DNA from: Patiria pectinifera
Lineage: Eukaryota; Echinodermata; Asteroidea; Valvatida; Asterinidae
Assembly: GCA_029964075.1 (NCBI GenBank)
Contig: CM057141.1
Location: 15,934,001-15,998,000 of the forward strand
Reading direction: 5' to 3'
DNA length: 64,000 bases
Part shown: positions 53,189 through 62,038 of the stretch, one piece after another
Numbering within the stretch: the first letter of the stretch is position 1
How the letters are laid out: the number at the start of each line of letters is the position of its first letter
Made by a program: the position numbers and the translations under genes
Notes under the pieces: generated by a model
What the model was told of the DNA's origin: nothing
Database searches by the model: none
The model's input: only the letters and a program-made list of their open reading frames with translations

Positions 53189-53442
53189 ATGCTAGGTTCA
53201 CACATTCCCGATTTTTAAGCCGAATCGCCACGAATAGCAATTCTTGAGTAAATCGGGGATGGTTCTTGGCTGCCTCGGGATGATTCTGTTAGTTCGGTGA
53301 AAGATCGTGAAAGATCTGGAAGCACCCCGACAAATTTGAACCTGTTCAAAATTGTCGGGGTGATTCGGGAACCAATTTCAATTCTTGGTTTATTCTGGTT
53401 GTATTCACAACTAAGTCGGGAATAAGTGAACCTAGCATTAGG
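53189..53442. repeat. MITE with TAATGCTAGGTTCAC ends
   Basis: TAATGCTAGGTTCACACATTCC at the left pairs with AATAAGTGAACCTAGCATTA at the right, and AATTGCTATTCG / CGGGGTGATTCGGG phrases pair inside (CACCCCGACAA with TTGTCGGGGTG). 254 bp, non-coding. Confidence 0.82.
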
Positions 53443-53650
53443 CAGAATAAAAATATAGGTTTGATAGGTTTAAAGGTTTCATTGCTAGGCCTGATACACG
53501 TTTGACATTCCTGAATCATCCAAAATCCTTTACTGTATGCATGTCTGTATATGCAGGAGAGTGATGGCAAATTTCCAAACAGTATCAAACTTCGTCCAAA
53601 ATCCTCCAAACCACCTGGACTATGAAGGATCTGGAAAGATTATTGTTTGT

Positions 53651-53950
53651 TAGGCCAAAAAAAAAAAATAATCGGTTTCTGGTCAGACTGAAGTTCGGAA
53701 ATTGATGCGGCGACGCGTTTTTTTTTTTTTCAAGCTTGAATTGTACAGACAAGGTGGGTACTGTTTTGCTTTTTTGTGTCCTCATGTACATTGGTGTCCT
53801 CCATTGGTGTCCTCCTTGGTGCTTTCGATCATTTGCCTTGGTGCAATTTCCCATTCCTTGGTGCTCTTCGGTAAAAAATTTGAGGAGGTGCGGAAATAGA
53901 GGGCACTGTTGGAGCTACCGCGGAACATTTTGGAAAAAAAAAGATTGACG
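53651..53950. repeat. Family D-like fragment and unassigned repeat
   Basis: TTAGGCC-A run-TCGGTTTCTGGTC and GCGGCGACGCG match the family D end. The rest (CCTTGGTGC phrases repeated around 53770-53860: CATTGGTGTCC, CCTTGGTGCTTTC, CCTTGGTGCAATTTCC) is a short tandem degenerate repeat of about 20 bp. Confidence 0.55.
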
Positions 53951-54112
53951 CGCAGACACTTATTTTTTTCTAAGTTTATTTTGGTACACTTCCCTCTAAG
54001 AACAGCACTTTTGAACTGATTGCACTCTGATAAAGCTAACAAATATAGTCAATGCATCTTGTCTTATCATCAGTCTTCACAGCATCATGCAAAATATTTC
54101 GTAGATACTCAC

Positions 54113-54235
54113 TTCCCACTTGCCTGTCGCCCTCGCGTGACCAATCAGACCGATTGCGATGGTTAGATCATGGTTTAGATCGCTGTTCTCGTCTCGTAGC
54201 GCCTCATTTTCCTCTCTTTGACGATCGAAGCGGTG
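54113..54235 (-). CDS. Exon 4: coiled-coil protein, residues ~179-219
   Basis: This exon has 41 codons starting HRFDRQREENEALRDENSD and ending ATGKWE. The acceptor is ttacag and the donor GTGAGT. An alternative acceptor 9 bp upstream (tgaag) would add DLQ. The C-terminal half (GLIGHARATGK) is less coiled-coil-like. Confidence 0.85.
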
Positions 54236-54554
54236 CTGTAAATCCTTCATCAAAGCCACAAGATATATTTAAAGTGAAATTTTAACAGGAGTGCAATACT
54301 ACAATGGAGCGTGTACATTTGCAAGTCTCGCCAGTCCACGTTCACTTTTTCTGTGAACGTCTTGGTACCAAACACTGACTAGTCTAGTCACAGACTCCCG
54401 TGTTTGCATTGACCAAATTTGTTATCTGCGTGATCGATTGAACGGAAGTTGAGGTCAATTTTTTGGGCAATATTTTCAATATGTTGTAAATTAGAATGCT
54501 TTATTTTCTTTCAAAGTATCCATGTAATGCCCTTGATTGGATGGGACCAGTCAG

Positions 54555-54680
54555 CACGCAAAATAAATGCTACTTCTCTCATCACAAATCTTCACTGGTT
54601 GCCCATCCAGCAGCGTATATCATTCAAAGTTCTTTTGATGGTTTACAAGTGCCTACATGGTATTTCTCCTCCTTACTTAG
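54555..54680 (+). mobile_element. Non-LTR retrotransposon reverse-transcriptase fragment
   Basis: The plus-strand frame contains NLHWLPIQQRISFKVLLMVY then KCLHGISPPYL, the well-known L-H-W-L-P-I-x-x-R-I-x-F-K motif region of CR1/L2-type polymerases. It is cut off at its right end by the SINE that follows. Confidence 0.9.
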
Positions 54681-54879
54681 TGGAGTGTCATGGCCTAGCG
54701 GTTAAGAGCACCGGACTCATGTTCTGGTGTTTCAGAGGCAACAGTGACGTGGGATCGAGCCCGCCGGCGGACACTTGTGCTCTTAAGCAAAGCACTTAAC
54801 CATTATTGCTTCAGCCTTCGGATGGGACGTTAAGCCATACTGTAGGTCCCGTGTGTTGCATAAATGCACGTAAAAGACC
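54681..54879 (+). mobile_element. tRNA-derived SINE inserted at the end of the retrotransposon fragment
   Basis: The head TCATGGCCTAGCGGTTAAGA (A box) and GGGATCGAGCCCGCC (degraded B box) are followed by a body with CCTTCGGATGGGACGTTAAG and GGTCCCGTGTGTTG, shared with the SINEs at 8458 and 15624 on the other strand. Confidence 0.82.
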
Positions 54880-54884
54880 AAAAT

Positions 54885-55160
54885 CCTCTTTGCCAAAGTG
54901 AAGGAATTTGGAGGATTGAGGTAACATGGCAAAAGTGCATTACTGATTTTGTAGGATGCACTTTGTCAAGGTCTTGGGCTGGACCTTGTGTTTTTTTGCT
55001 TAGCCATGCATATATAGATTATGCTTGAAATCCTCCGCACTGCCCCAGGATGTCACTGGCTTGACAGTCACTGCCGCAGAATTCTGCAGGATTCAGGCAG
55101 TTGTCACCCCTCCACGAACCATATTCAAGAAATAATGGTGGAATTTGCAGGATTGAGGAT
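54885..55160. repeat. Interspersed repeat family K, copy 2
   Basis: It is the reverse orientation of 41541-41890: CCTCTTTGCCAAAGTGAAGG, AAGGTCTTGGGCTGGACCTT, CCAGGATGTCACTGGC, GGAATTTGCAGGATTGAGG. It has no frame. Confidence 0.78.
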
Positions 55161-55576
55161 GTATGATATTTTTCCATGAGGCAAATGTGTTGTAGATCCT
55201 ATACGTGGTGCCCGGATGTGCTATATTCTCTTAAAAGGCCAAGGGAGTTAGTTAATTAATACGTGTACATGTGCACACTGTATTGCAGTTGGTGAAATTT
55301 GACATAAAATTGCTGGGGCAAAAACATATTTTGAATTGCCGCATGCAATTAGGATGCAATTCCGTAAAGTGATTAATAAACGTTGGATGTCTGACTGCAA
55401 AGGTTTGTCTTATGAAAGTTAGCGAAACCTGTATGAGCAAAACCAAAATACATATACTGAAGAAACAAAAGGCCTCCAGATGAATTAATTTTTTTCTGAG
55501 TGCAAAAGTAATGCACTCTCGAATTATGAGGCACATCTCCATTTAAATGCAAAAAAAAAATTAATATGATACTTAC

Positions 55577-55660
55577 ATGAAGTGTTTGTTCAGTATTCTT
55601 CTTCTGTATAGTAACCAGTCTCAGCTCATGGTCAATGTCCTGGGACTTGACATTGATTTC
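55577..55660 (-). CDS. Exon 3: coiled-coil protein, residues ~151-178
   Basis: This is one 28-codon unit starting EINVKSQDIDHELRLVTIQ and ending EQTLH. The acceptor is actgcag and the donor GTAAGT, both near consensus. I/L/L heptads continue from exon 2. Confidence 0.88.
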
Positions 55661-55935
55661 CTGCAGTTATTCAATTGCCAGAACAAATAAAAGGAACAAC
55701 TTAATTTATTATTTTTTATAAAAGATTTCTTATTTCTTATTTATTTTAATATCTTATGGGTTTTTAGCAGCCCAAAGGTTTTTATTACACAGTTACGCCT
55801 GGCGTTGTTATTGACGCCACGTTCACGGGTCTACCGTGTAGGCAATCTTCTCGCTCATTCGTCTGGTCAGAGAGTTCATATCCATTTTTTTGGGTAATAT
55901 TTACAACTCTGGAGGTTTTTCAAAGTTTAATCTAA

Positions 55936-56399
55936 AGCTATAGTCCATCATTTGCAGCCATCCGAAAAAGTAACTGGCGTATTATTGTTGAAAAACATAC
56001 TTGGTTAAAAGACAGTAAGTGGACTAAATTCCCTGTGAAATTAATCTTTCTGACAAGCTATCATTTTGAAGTAATCAACGAAAGAAGGCCTTTCCAACGG
56101 TGCGTTAAATTAGTAGTTCGTTTTGTTATTCGACGCAGCGCGCGCAGGCATTGGCACGACGCACAGGCGCGCGTGGTTGCTATAATTCGTCGGATCAGTG
56201 CGCAGCGTCGCGTATAGCTGCAATTCAAAACATGATTCAGCAACTTTTGATTTGAAATTGAGATCCTAGAATGCTGTTTTTCTCGGAATATACAGCTGAA
56301 GCTGAGCTGAAACTTCATCAGGTTAGTTGTTCAGTATCCTTCATTAGATTTTGAACACTTTTGTTGCTCCAAACAAAAAATGCACAAATTACAAATGAT
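55936..56399. repeat. Interspersed element, family F copy 4
   Basis: It is the same orientation as 21996-22523 (CATTTGCAGCCATCCGAAAA, AAATTCCCTGTGAAATTAAT, GAGATCCTAGAATGCTG, TTTTCTCGGAATATACAGC). The interior region CGCGCGCAGGCATTGGC is GC-rich and variable between copies. Confidence 0.8.
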
Positions 56400-56647
56400 G
56401 GAATATATCATTAAAGGCCAAGTGGTCAATGAATATCGCAAGCTATAAATGCAATCATCATTGTGCATGTGGAGGGCTGCCTCATCAACACCTCACACAT
56501 CACTTTTTGTTGACATGACTGTGACTGTGACTGTGAGCTGAACTGGAGCTTCTGGTGAAATCAGATCTGCCATTTATTCGGTTTGAAAAGCTTAGGATAA
56601 CCGGATTGTGAAATCTCTGGTTTCTCCCACCTCTACCAACTACCAAC

Positions 56648-56797
56648 CTTGATTGCCATCTGTGCTTGTTGTAGTTGCCCTTCTAGTTGGCCTACTCTCT
56701 CGTTAGCTTCTCTCTCTAAATCCTCAACAGTTTTAAGAAGAACATCATTCTGGTCTGTCAAGTCACTGATGTAGGACTGTAGGATACGAAGCTTTTT
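56648..56797 (-). CDS. Exon 2: coiled-coil protein, residues ~101-150
   Basis: This exon has 50 codons starting KKLRILQSYISDLTDQNDVL, with TVEDLEREANERVGQLEG, ending QMAIK. The acceptor is aaacag and the donor GTTGGT. This is the start of the strong coiled coil and probably the most conserved, most diagnostic part for a homology search. Confidence 0.9.
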
Positions 56798-56945
56798 CTG
56801 TTTAAACAATTAAGATTTTTTTTTAATCAGGGTTTCGTTTAAACGTTAAAATCACCAACCCCACCCCCAAACAACCTCCAAAATAAAAACATATGTTGGG
56901 TAGGCCTATATCCACATTTTAATATGATACTTTCTCTTCATGGAA

Positions 56946-57280
56946 AGAATGTTGCAACCCGACGCCACTTTTTTCTACCCCTAGAATGGTCTTGCTATCG
57001 CCCGACCATCTCCAAATGTTAAAAAAGGCATTTTTAGAGTCATATAGTTACTCGGACTACATGTCAGTCATTGCAAAAATGTTGAAAAGACGTGACTTTC
57101 GGACTGAGATACTCCTAGAACTATGAATGATGCTCCAGCTCCGCGTGAGCGGAGCATCATACTTAGTTCTAGAAGTAGGACTGAGAAACAATTCCAATTT
57201 TGTTTGGAAATTTATTGTCTTGACTCTCCATAGACTTTGTACATGTGTTCAGATATTGCATGGCGTCATTGCAACATTCT
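56946..57280. repeat. MITE family A, copy 3, with a smaller MITE inserted
   Basis: The ends GTTGCAACCCGACGCCAC and TGGCGTCATTGCAAC match family A; the interior shares AACAATTCCAATTTTGTT and TTGACTCTCCATA. It is interrupted by the 68-bp element at 57110-57177. Confidence 0.82.
57110..57177. repeat. Tiny nested MITE, 68 bp, with 9-bp target duplication
   Basis: The ends TACTCCTAGAACTA and TAGTTCTAGAAGTA are inverted repeats with one mismatch. The direct repeat GGACTGAGA lies on both sides (57101-57109 and 57178-57186). The centre GATGCTCC..GGAGCATC is a second hairpin. Removal would restore a continuous family A sequence. Confidence 0.9.
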
Positions 57281-57383
57281 TGGTCCCTCTTCATTTATAA
57301 ATTATATTTTGAAGTTCATATATTATTAATATATTATATTAACAAAGTTCTTTGACTGAGTAAGTTTGAGGTTATTTTTTTAC

Positions 57384-57683
57384 CTTCGTTGTGTCTTCAT
57401 GCCCATCGTCCTCAGCCTCAAGTTTTTCCAGACGACTATGGTAAAGATCCCGAAACTCGTTCATCAGGCCCTGCATGGACTCGCTACCAGCGCTGCTGAC
57501 ATTACTGGCACGAGAGCTGGCGCCAGCAGCGGAACCGAAATGACCTCTTCCCGCGGGGCTAGCGGCGCGGACGGCCGGCGTGGAGGAGCTGTATTTCACG
57601 CTGACATTGTTGGAGTCCGTAAGAGGTCCCTCAGCTCGAGTCCTGAGCGAACTACCGCTTCGTCCGTAACCAAAGTCGGCCAT
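57384..57683 (-). CDS. Exon 1: start of the coiled-coil protein, residues 1-100
   Basis: This exon has 100 codons from the ATG at 57681-57683 (MADFGYGRSGSSLRTRAE). An in-frame TAG lies 11 codons upstream (57714-57716), which fixes the start region. Residues 1 to about 75 are rich in Ser, Ala, Gly and Arg, probably disordered and a target for phosphorylation. From MQGLMNEFRDLYHSRLEKLE onward the helix begins. The donor is GTAAAA after AAG. It is GC-rich compared with the intron, as for a CpG-containing first exon. Confidence 0.92.
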
Positions 57684-57960
57684 TTTCAGCGTCAATCTTA
57701 ATGCATAGTGCAGCTAGCCCTCAGATCATGTTGTGATGTTTGCTGAACTTGTCAGGAATATTGCCGGTAATTTTCAAATCGGATTATTTGTGTGCCACTG
57801 CCGTTCGATCGGCAGATGACCACACGTACGTACGTGTACTGCACATGAGTACTATACTCTGCACATGCATATACACATGTATACAGTATGCGCGATCTTG
57901 AAGTACACAAACAACAAACATACGCCTGACTCAGCCCGTTGATTGGTCTGTGCACGGTAC
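57684..57960 (-). promoter_or_regulatory. Probable 5' UTR and promoter region
   Basis: This is the sequence immediately upstream of the start codon. No clear TATA box is present at a convincing distance. A palindromic CACGTACGTACGTG lies at about 57824-57838 and GCCGATCGAACGGC-type dyad at about 57801-57816. The start site cannot be placed from sequence alone. Confidence 0.35.
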
Positions 57961-59880
57961 CGGGTCTTGCGCCTGTATTTTAACCGACGGCTGTTGCATG
58001 CAATAGTTGCTAAAATTAAATAAGATTTGAAACTTGCTCAAGTTTTTCGACCACCCTGAAAAGTTCCACATGTTGAAAGTGGCAGAAGCTTTTATTATTA
58101 GTTTGGCTTTAAAAATAAACAAGTGCATGATTCCGTTCTGACAACCTGGAACAAGCATGATTTTTTTTAAATGATTACATGTACATTGCACGCTTGTTGT
58201 AAAGCGACTGAGGGCGCTAATCATCTCAAACGGCCTAAATTTTACCGTGGACAAATTTAGGTTCTTCATGTCTATGGATTTTTTTTAAGTAGAAAGATAC
58301 ATTTCCAATGCCCCACAGGGGGCCCCCCCCCCCCCACACACACACACACACAAACAATCCTAAATTTGCAGTGGCGTGAATCTGTACCGGGGGGGGGGGA
58401 TGGTCGAAATCTAATTGCCCAGCCGTATTCAAAATCAAAGACTGGATTAGGAAGGTTCCACTTTTGAAGTTTCTTTTTGAGAAAACAAAAACAACCATCT
58501 CACCCCATATAACTTCTAGTCCAAAATGGCGAAAAAGGAGAAAATGGTATTAAAAACTGAAAGCTAACAGCTAAACAAAAAGGTTGCTGTTATGTTTATT
58601 TATTTATTTATTCCATTTTTTTCCCCAGGGTATGCCCAAACAGTTTAAAACTGGTTTCCATTGGGGCCCTGCATACAATAAATAATGACTTCAAACATTA
58701 CAATGTTGTATAATTATACAATACATTACAAATACAATAAAATTCAATACAGTGAGATAAAACATTATTTGAATAATGCATAGGTGTTAAGCAAATATTA
58801 TGCGTATAATATGTTTCTTTTTTGTTCACAGCTGTTATTCTCGATTATGTGTAGTACTTTGGTGATCAAGCGACGCAGATCACTTATAATTACCCAGAAA
58901 GGTACCTACAGATCTCGGTTTAAAAACCCTCCTCCAAAAAAAAAAGGACTTGTATCAAACTGTGAAATTGAGTCGAGTCCGCTTGAAATTTCAGGCCGGT
59001 GGAAGTAGTTTCAAAATAAGGTGTCTACGGACGTGACACTCTCCTTTTTTTTTACATGCGTTATAACGTTAGCAACGGAATCCGTATCCATGCAGGTACG
59101 ACACCCCAAAAATAATTGTGTATTTTAAAATGGACTCTCTGTTTTCTCAAAGTAGCCCCTGAGCCAAAATGTCAACAAGTTACACTCAACTTGAGACTGT
59201 GTGTAACTTTGTTGGAAAACTTAATTTGAGCACGTATACCTAAATGCCCCCCCCCCCCCCCATCAGACCCATCCATAATATTTTTCTCCCAATGTTCTGA
59301 AACTTTTTTTAATGCGGTCCGATAATGCAAATTTATACGATCCAATAAAAAGGGTTATTTTAATGAAACAGTCATTTTGGGCATTATTCTGGAAACAAAA
59401 TCGCAGTTATGTGGCAAAATGAAGAATGTCCTCGAACCCCTTGTTTTGAGTAATTGGTAATTGGCGCCTGAAGTCGGATATGTGAAAAATCATGTAAAAT
59501 TCAATTTTGGGTATTTGTAATTTTGAGGTATCCCAGATTCACACTGTGCATTTTTATTGGGGCAAAATATACCCAAAAAAGTGGAAAACGGAAGAATGTT
59601 TTTCACTGCCGTTGGCGACGCAATGCGTATGATATTTTTCTTTTTTGTTCAAAGCTGTTATTCTCGAAATGAGCTAGGTCAGCGAACTTAGATCGGCGGC
59701 GGGACACTGTCAAAGTTCCTGCGGCATATCTTTGGATTAAATTAAGCTACAGATATAAATTTGGTATCATCAAAAAGGTAATGATTTGCTCTCCAACATG
59801 ATGCATGTGGCCTATAGCTTGGAAAGTCAAGGATGGGGTTATTCTTCATTACGCTGTGGTCGGTCACAATATTATGTTTG
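57961..59880. other. Intergenic stretch without recognised gene
   Basis: It contains C runs and a CA microsatellite (58321-58352), a G run (58390), TATT repeats (58595-58615) and a C run (59248). The phrase TTTTTTGTTCAAAGCTGTTATTCTCGA at about 58817 and 59645 occurs twice, so the two regions share a repeat. I see no exon. Confidence 0.5.
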
Positions 59881-59889
59881 TTCTTTAAT

Positions 59890-60640
59890 GTTGATGAGCT
59901 CGCAGAAGGCCATAAAAGTACGGAAGGCGCTGGCGTGGAGGGCTATGAAGGACATGAAGATCTGGTAGTCGAACCTGACCAGCCCGGGGCTCAAAGAGAG
60001 AATATTCATAGGTGCCATGGAGTCCATTCTCACGTACGGATGCGAGACGTGGACACTCACCAAGACCATGCGTACTCACTACATGGTTGCCATACACGAA
60101 TGCTCAGGATGGCTCTTGACGTCAGTTGACAACAGCACAATAGCCTTTAGTCAAGTCCCACGCGCCTGCGCCTGCGGCTTCGCCATAGAGCTATATTAGC
60201 TCTATGGGCTTCGCCGATCGTGCTAGTCTTTTTACGTGCCAGCATCCGGGGTGCGTCACGTGTTCGGGTAAGCGCGTTGGACTTGACTAAAGGCTGCAAC
60301 AGCACATGACGAACGTCGAGGTCTGTGGAGACCTACCGCGCGAAGCTAATTACCACTAAAATCATGAAAATCAAGGCAAGAAGACTGCAACTAATGGGGC
60401 ACTGTTCACGCCACCCTGAGCTACCGTGCCAGCCTAGTCATCACATGGGAGCCCAAGCACGGGATGATGAACGCGCCCTCCCAAGACTATGATCAACACT
60501 CTCCTAGAAGACAGCGGTGCGGCTATAGATGAACACACTGATGGGGGGATGGAAGGGAGGATCTAGGAGTGGAGCGTCCATCATCGTGCCCGACGCTGGC
60601 GCCGTATGCCTAAGTCGACGTAGTGTTAATGTTGTGACTT
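59890..60640 (+). mobile_element. Decayed non-LTR retrotransposon (reverse transcriptase C-terminal region)
   Basis: Frames on the plus strand read ALAWRAMKDMKIW, then LKERIFIGAMESILTYGCET followed by WTLTKTMRT, then RMLRMALDV; after the nested element, MTNVEVCGDLPRE and LLEDSGAAIDE. These are the conserved blocks around Y-G-C-E-x-W-T and R-M-L-R-M of a reverse transcriptase seen in many animal non-LTR elements. Several frameshifts and stops make it inactive. Confidence 0.85.
60140..60296. repeat. MITE nested in the retrotransposon, 10-bp target duplication
   Basis: The ends TAGCCTTTAGTCAAGTCC and GGACTTGACTAAAGGCTG are inverted repeats of about 24 bp. CAACAGCACA lies directly repeated at 60130-60139 and 60297-60306. 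The centre, GGCTTCGCCATAGAGC and its complement, forms a hairpin. Length 157 bp; the 9-10 bp duplication suggests a Mutator-like origin. Confidence 0.9.
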
Positions 60641-60649
60641 GCATCCCAG

Positions 60650-61260
60650 TCCATGTTAAGATAAATGCCATCATTCGATACTCCTTATTTTAACAGCTGT
60701 ATAGACAACCTGCAGAGTGGACTAAATTTGACCCCAAAAGAAAGGGTTGATTGGCTTAAAAAGTCTCTTCATGATTGAAATTCAAAGAAATTCCCAAAAT
60801 AATTAATATAGAACCTCGGAGAAAAATCATCTGCATGCAATTAACGAGCCTGTGAATGAGAAAGACACATACGGGGACAGAGTGGGTTTTTTTAGTTTCG
60901 TAGCAAAAAGACTGTCCTAGTGGCGAGGTCGTTCGGAGGATTTATATGGTGTATTTTTTGTGGGGGTGAGGCTGCAGTTAGACTGCAAAAAAACAAACAA
61001 ACAAACAACTTGCCTGATCAACATGACAAAGAATCGGCCTACGTTCGTATAGATTATAGACCTACTTTAATTTGTGGCGGACGGACTAGTTTGGTTTGAC
61101 CATCGACGTATGGTCACAATCGGATGAAAAGTTGAAGATTTCGGTAGCGGTTTAATGTAAAATATGAAACGAGCGTCATCTCAAAAAACTTCTTTCCAAG
61201 AATGATGGACGATAATCACGTGATTCGTTTCTTTACATCATCATTCTTATGTTCTACATT
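60650..61260. other. Intergenic stretch, unassigned
   Basis: No coding frame, RNA gene or paired ends. An AAACAAACAAACAAAC run lies at about 60987. Confidence 0.5.
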
Positions 61261-61264
61261 GCAT

Positions 61265-61715
61265 TATTCTCGCTGACAAAATACAAAAAGTACTGCTTGG
61301 AACCCGTATGCCACCAAAACATCTCTTCGCTTGAAAGAGTCCAGAGGCGAGCTGCACGTTTCTTCTGCACGTTTCTTCTGCACGTTTCTTCTGCAAGGAT
61401 TTTTTAAGAAGAAGCAGCGTAACTCAGATGTTGGCTACCTTGGGCTGGACATCACTTGAAGAGAGGAGGGAATCAAACCAACTACATGTAGTATTTTTGT
61501 ACTAGGTCATCGACAACACAGTAAACATTCAACCAGATGCACTGCAACCGAAAAGTAACAGGAGGGGGAACAACTGTCAATGCAATGAAATCACCGCAAG
61601 AACCAATGTCTACATGCAATCCTTCCTACCAAGAACTGTCAAAAAATGGAACAAATTACCCCAAGATGTCATCAATGCCCCAAACCACAATCAATTCAAA
61701 TCCTTGATTTAGTTG
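61265..61715 (+). mobile_element. Non-LTR retrotransposon remnant with 13-bp triplication
   Basis: A plus-strand frame reads YCLEPVCHQNISSLERVQRR then AARFFC, matching the conserved L-E-x-V-Q-R-R-A-A-R-F block near the end of CR1/Jockey-type polymerases. Further on, LPRTVKKWNKLPQDVINAP matches the terminal P-R-T-V-x-x-W-N-x-L-P block. A 13-bp unit TTTCTTCTGCACG is tandemly triplicated at about 61360-61398. It is frameshifted and inactive. Confidence 0.88.
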
Positions 61716-62038
61716 AATATGCCACTCTCCAAGCCTCTTACTAGTTAGACTTCCTCTAGGAGTTCTGAAGAGGATAACCACCAAGTATCAAGTACAATGT
61801 CAAAGCCAATACACATTGTTGCGTACTTACATGTTCTTGTTAGTAGTGTAGACGTCGTCGACACAGCCATTCAAGGTTACAAGTTCATGGTACATGTATG
61901 TGCGCGTGCGTCGTCGTTGATGTTGTTAGACTTTGCTCAAGTAGGTTGCGAGTTCCAATTTAAGGTTAGTCTTTCACCAAGGCCATCGTGGCTTAAATTG
62001 CCCGCATTCAAAGCGGCGAAACCGAGATCAAAAGAAAA

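Larger units (their letters stand above)
260..57683 (-). other. Whole gene: large multi-exon coiled-coil protein, 35 coding exons, 3' end outside window
   Basis: A single minus-strand gene reconstructed by hand from 35 exons. Each exon is bounded by AG upstream and GT downstream, and all 34 introns are phase 0. The joined frame is open for 1,613 codons. Residues 1 to about 75 are Ser/Ala/Gly rich and probably disordered. From about residue 80 onward the protein is rich in Gln, Glu, Arg and Leu with heptad spacing, so a long parallel coiled coil acting as a filament, tether or scaffold is likely. No enzyme motif, membrane segment or signal peptide is visible. I do not recognise the family with confidence; candidates are coiled-coil scaffolds of the centrosome/cilium, Golgi or sperm tail. 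There is no stop codon inside the chosen exons, so more exons should lie left of base 1 unless exon 35 reads through its donor to a TAA at 239-241. What is seen is the frame and splice signals; the function is inferred. Confidence 0.85.

Noticed and set aside
260..57683. Assignment to myosin heavy chain, tropomyosin or a specific golgin
   Set aside because: The coiled-coil composition and 28-residue rhythm recall myosin rods, but there is no motor domain, no matching signature and no safe alignment by eye, so no name is given.
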